Of a stretch of 64,000 nt of DNA, positions 62,242-64,000 are shown piece by piece. A program made the position numbers and the translations under genes. Each line of letters opens with the position of its first letter. Position 1 is the stretch's first letter. The notes beneath the pieces are model-generated. The model did not search any database and was not told the origin of the DNA. It was given only the letters and a program-made list of their open reading frames with translations. This stretch comes from Tissierellales bacterium (GTDB lineage Bacteria; Bacillota; Clostridia; Tissierellales; Sedimentibacteraceae): assembly GCA_018433765.1 (NCBI GenBank), contig JAHDQO010000001.1, positions 1 through 64,000 on the forward strand, written 5' to 3'.

Positions 62242-63426
62242 ATGGATATTATTTTTAAATATCCATTAAAAGGTATGCTGGAAATAGAAAATAGATATAT
62301 TTTAGATGCTATTAATCGGTTTTCGGGAATTGAAGAAAACCATATAGCAGTAATAGAATTTGAAAAAATGAATTGGGAAAATGTTTTTTCACAAGCAATA
62401 AAGCATAGAATATTGCCAATTGTTTATTGTGATATGTTAAAAAATAATTATTTAAAATATATAAATAATAATTGGTATAAAGCTTTGCTTACTATTTACA
62501 ATAATTCCATTAACTTAAATAAGCTATTGCTTTGTCAGGCTATTGACTTAAGTAAACAAATATTGAAGAAAAATATTTCTGCTTGCATAATAAAAGGACC
62601 AGTGTTGTCAGTTTATCTGTATGAAGGTGAAGGAGTTAGACCATATAGTGATTTAGACATATTAGTTATGAAAAATTTTTTGAATGATATGAAAAGTATT
62701 ATTAAAGAACAAAAATATGTACAGGGAAAATATGACAAAAAAGAAAATAAAATAATCGAAGCAACTCGTAGTGAAATTATTCAAAGAGAAATGTTTACTC
62801 ATGAAAGTGTTGAATTTCATAAGATTCTTTATTTACCATTTCCGTATGATTCAGTTATTGATTTAAATCATGGAGTATCCTGGAAAGGAAATAAATTTAA
62901 TCAAGTACCAGAAGGATTGACTGCAGAAATTCTATTACATGATAGAAAAGAATACAATTATGATAAAAATAACATTATTGGACTTTGTCCAGAAAATATG
63001 TTTATTCATTTATGTTTACATTTATATAGTGAATCTGTACTATTTTGTTGGCAATATAGTTGGTATAAGAATTTTAGTGATATTGAACTAATTAAATATA
63101 TTGATATTGCATTGATTTTACAAAAGAATCTTGATTGGTCACGTATAAACGAAATGGTAGAAGAATATAAAATTCAGATACCTATTAACTATGCTGTTAG
63201 TTTAACTTGTATGATATTCCCACAATTAAAGCAAAATATTAATTTGGAAACATACTTAAAACCACTTAATGAATTAGATTTTTATTTTGACAGAGAAGGG
63301 TTAATGCATAAATGGAATTATTCTTTTCTCGAGAGAATTTTTAATCAAAATTTGAGATTAAAAGATGTAAGGGAGCATACTAATCCAGAAACAATGTTTG
63401 AAAACTTTAGAGGATATAATGGATAA
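62242..63426 (+). CDS. Nucleotidyltransferase-fold protein (NTP_transf_5-like)
   Basis: 394 residues. The transferase core is visible around residues 112-140: I-I-K-G-P-V-L-S-V-Y-L-Y and R-P-Y-S-D-L-D-I-L-V, in which S-D-L-D carries the metal-binding aspartates. The third acidic residue is probably in S-V-I-D-L-N-H. Helical N- and C-terminal parts surround it. This family is met in lasso-peptide and surface-polymer clusters with HprK-like kinases. AGGAGG lies only one base before ATG 62242, so the true start may be slightly downstream. It overlaps the HAD gene by 8 bases. Confidence 0.72.
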   Translation: MDIIFKYPLKGMLEIENRYILDAINRFSGIEENHIAVIEFEKMNWENVFSQAIKHRILPIVYCDMLKNNYLKYINNNWYKALLTIYNNSINLNKLLLCQAIDLSKQILKKNISACIIKGPVLSVYLYEGEGVRPYSDLDILVMKNFLNDMKSIIKEQKYVQGKYDKKENKIIEATRSEIIQREMFTHESVEFHKILYLPFPYDSVIDLNHGVSWKGNKFNQVPEGLTAEILLHDRKEYNYDKNNIIGLCPENMFIHLCLHLYSESVLFCWQYSWYKNFSDIELIKYIDIALILQKNLDWSRINEMVEEYKIQIPINYAVSLTCMIFPQLKQNINLETYLKPLNELDFYFDREGLMHKWNYSFLERIFNQNLRLKDVREHTNPETMFENFRGYNG

Positions 63427-64000
63427 TAAGTTATTTGAAATAGTTTTTACAAATGATATGGCGGTATTTGATTTAGATGGGACAATTCTAGATAAAAAGG
63501 GATTATTAGATAATAATTTTGAAAATTTACTAAAGATTATTAATCTAAAGAAAATTATTGCTACGGGAAGAATTAAGGAGTCACTTATTGAAATCACTGA
63601 CTACAATAAATTAAAAGAGCTATTTGATGAAAAAGTTATATGTTACAATGGTAATGGTATTTTTAATACACAAAATAATGTTCTTTATCCTCTGAATACA
63701 ATAAATAATAATGTTTGGGAGGAAATAAAGTTTGTACAAAATAAGGATAGTTTATTAGTAATTGATTGTGGAGGAAACTTATATGCTAGTAATAGAAAGG
63801 CTGCAATATTATGCAGCCTATATTATGGGATTTCAAGTAAAAAAATCAAAATTGTAGATTTTAAAAATTTTATACCATATAATATTATGTTTATCTTAAT
63901 TGGTACAAAGGAAGAAACTCAAATTTCACTAATAAAAAAAAATAATGAAGTAAACTGTTCTAAAAAAGGTGAAGATATATATATATTTATACCTAATAAT
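63419..64000 (+). CDS. HAD-superfamily phosphatase (Cof-like), 3' end outside window
   Basis: Starts at ATG 63419, overlapping the nucleotidyltransferase stop (ATGGATAA), and stays open for 194 codons to the window edge. Motif I is V-F-D-L-D-G-T-I near residue 20, motif II the Thr in I-I-A-T-G-R, followed by a cap-like segment with C-Y-N-G-N-G-I-F as in Cof/YbiV sugar phosphatases. Motifs III and IV would lie beyond the edge. It could dephosphorylate inositol phosphate or remove a protecting phosphate at the end of the pathway. Confidence 0.75.
   Translation, partial: MDNKLFEIVFTNDMAVFDLDGTILDKKGLLDNNFENLLKIINLKKIIATGRIKESLIEITDYNKLKELFDEKVICYNGNGIFNTQNNVLYPLNTINNNVWEEIKFVQNKDSLLVIDCGGNLYASNRKAAILCSLYYGISSKKIKIVDFKNFIPYNIMFILIGTKEETQISLIKKNNEVNCSKKGEDIYIFIPNN

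Overview
The window is strongly A+T-rich, with AGA and ATA favoured, compact operons and strong GGAGG-type ribosome binding sites. The gene content (2-hydroxyacyl-CoA dehydratase with its activator, electron-transfer flavoprotein, methionine gamma-lyase, LoaP, BceRSAB) points to an anaerobic low-GC Gram-positive, probably of class Clostridia. I cannot name a genus from the sequence alone.

Layout. 1-134: right end of an IS3-family element. 156-6419: small proteins, a MacB/FtsX-type ABC exporter with a HlyD-like adaptor, and an orphan minimal nucleotidyltransferase, separated by intergenic regions full of a hairpin repeat. 6518-12247: a Bce-type peptide-antibiotic sensing and detoxification module (response regulator, intramembrane-type histidine kinase, ABC ATPase and permease) with an undecaprenyl-pyrophosphate phosphatase gene inside it. 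12367-24833: housekeeping and unlinked genes (TypA, MBL-fold hydrolase, cysteine hydrolase, DUF2284 protein, ABC-F ATPase, Pcp, a MarR-MATE efflux pair with a palindromic operator, methionine gamma-lyase, two exported proteins).

24949-38131: a catabolic or Stickland-type operon under a GntR/FCD regulator. It encodes a radical 2-hydroxyacyl-CoA dehydratase with its ATP-dependent activator, an acyl-CoA ligase, an acyl-CoA dehydrogenase, EtfBA, a family III CoA-transferase, a YkvI-like carrier and a LarA-superfamily (2-hydroxyacid racemase-like) protein. Four copies of GTATACAAGTATAC lie upstream of the activator and ligase genes and are the likely operators. The expected chemistry is 2-hydroxyacid, then 2-hydroxyacyl-CoA, enoyl-CoA and saturated acid, with a racemase-like protein that could supply the correct enantiomer.

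38376-56811: the most striking locus, a LoaP-controlled nonribosomal peptide cluster. A near-consensus promoter drives loaP. A leader with a strong hairpin and a terminator follows, then Sfp-type phosphopantetheinyl transferase, type II thioesterase, NRPS1 (C-A-T-E), a one-polypeptide serine peptidase/ABC exporter fusion, and NRPS2 (C-A-T-C-A-T-C-T-TE). My manual reading of the A-domain pockets gives Asn for NRPS1 (followed by epimerisation), then Ser and an aromatic residue (Tyr-like). An N-acyl-D-Asn start plus an S12 peptidase is the hallmark of the prodrug strategy known from colibactin, xenocoumacin and zwittermicin. The inferred product is acyl-D-Asn-Ser-(Tyr/Phe)-X, matured at export by removal of acyl-D-Asn. 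The last module lacks an adenylation domain.

57287-64000: a second unusual locus, still open at the window edge. It encodes a carrier protein, inositol-3-phosphate synthase, an archaeal-type S-adenosylmethionine synthetase, an HprK-like kinase, an APH/choline-kinase-like kinase, a nucleotidyltransferase and a HAD phosphatase, with tight or overlapping gene junctions in the last four. No described pathway known to me has this composition. It is a good candidate for an undescribed small-molecule or phospho-modification system. Its Arg codons (CGT/CGA frequent) differ from those of the NRPS genes (almost only AGA), so it is probably a separate acquisition.
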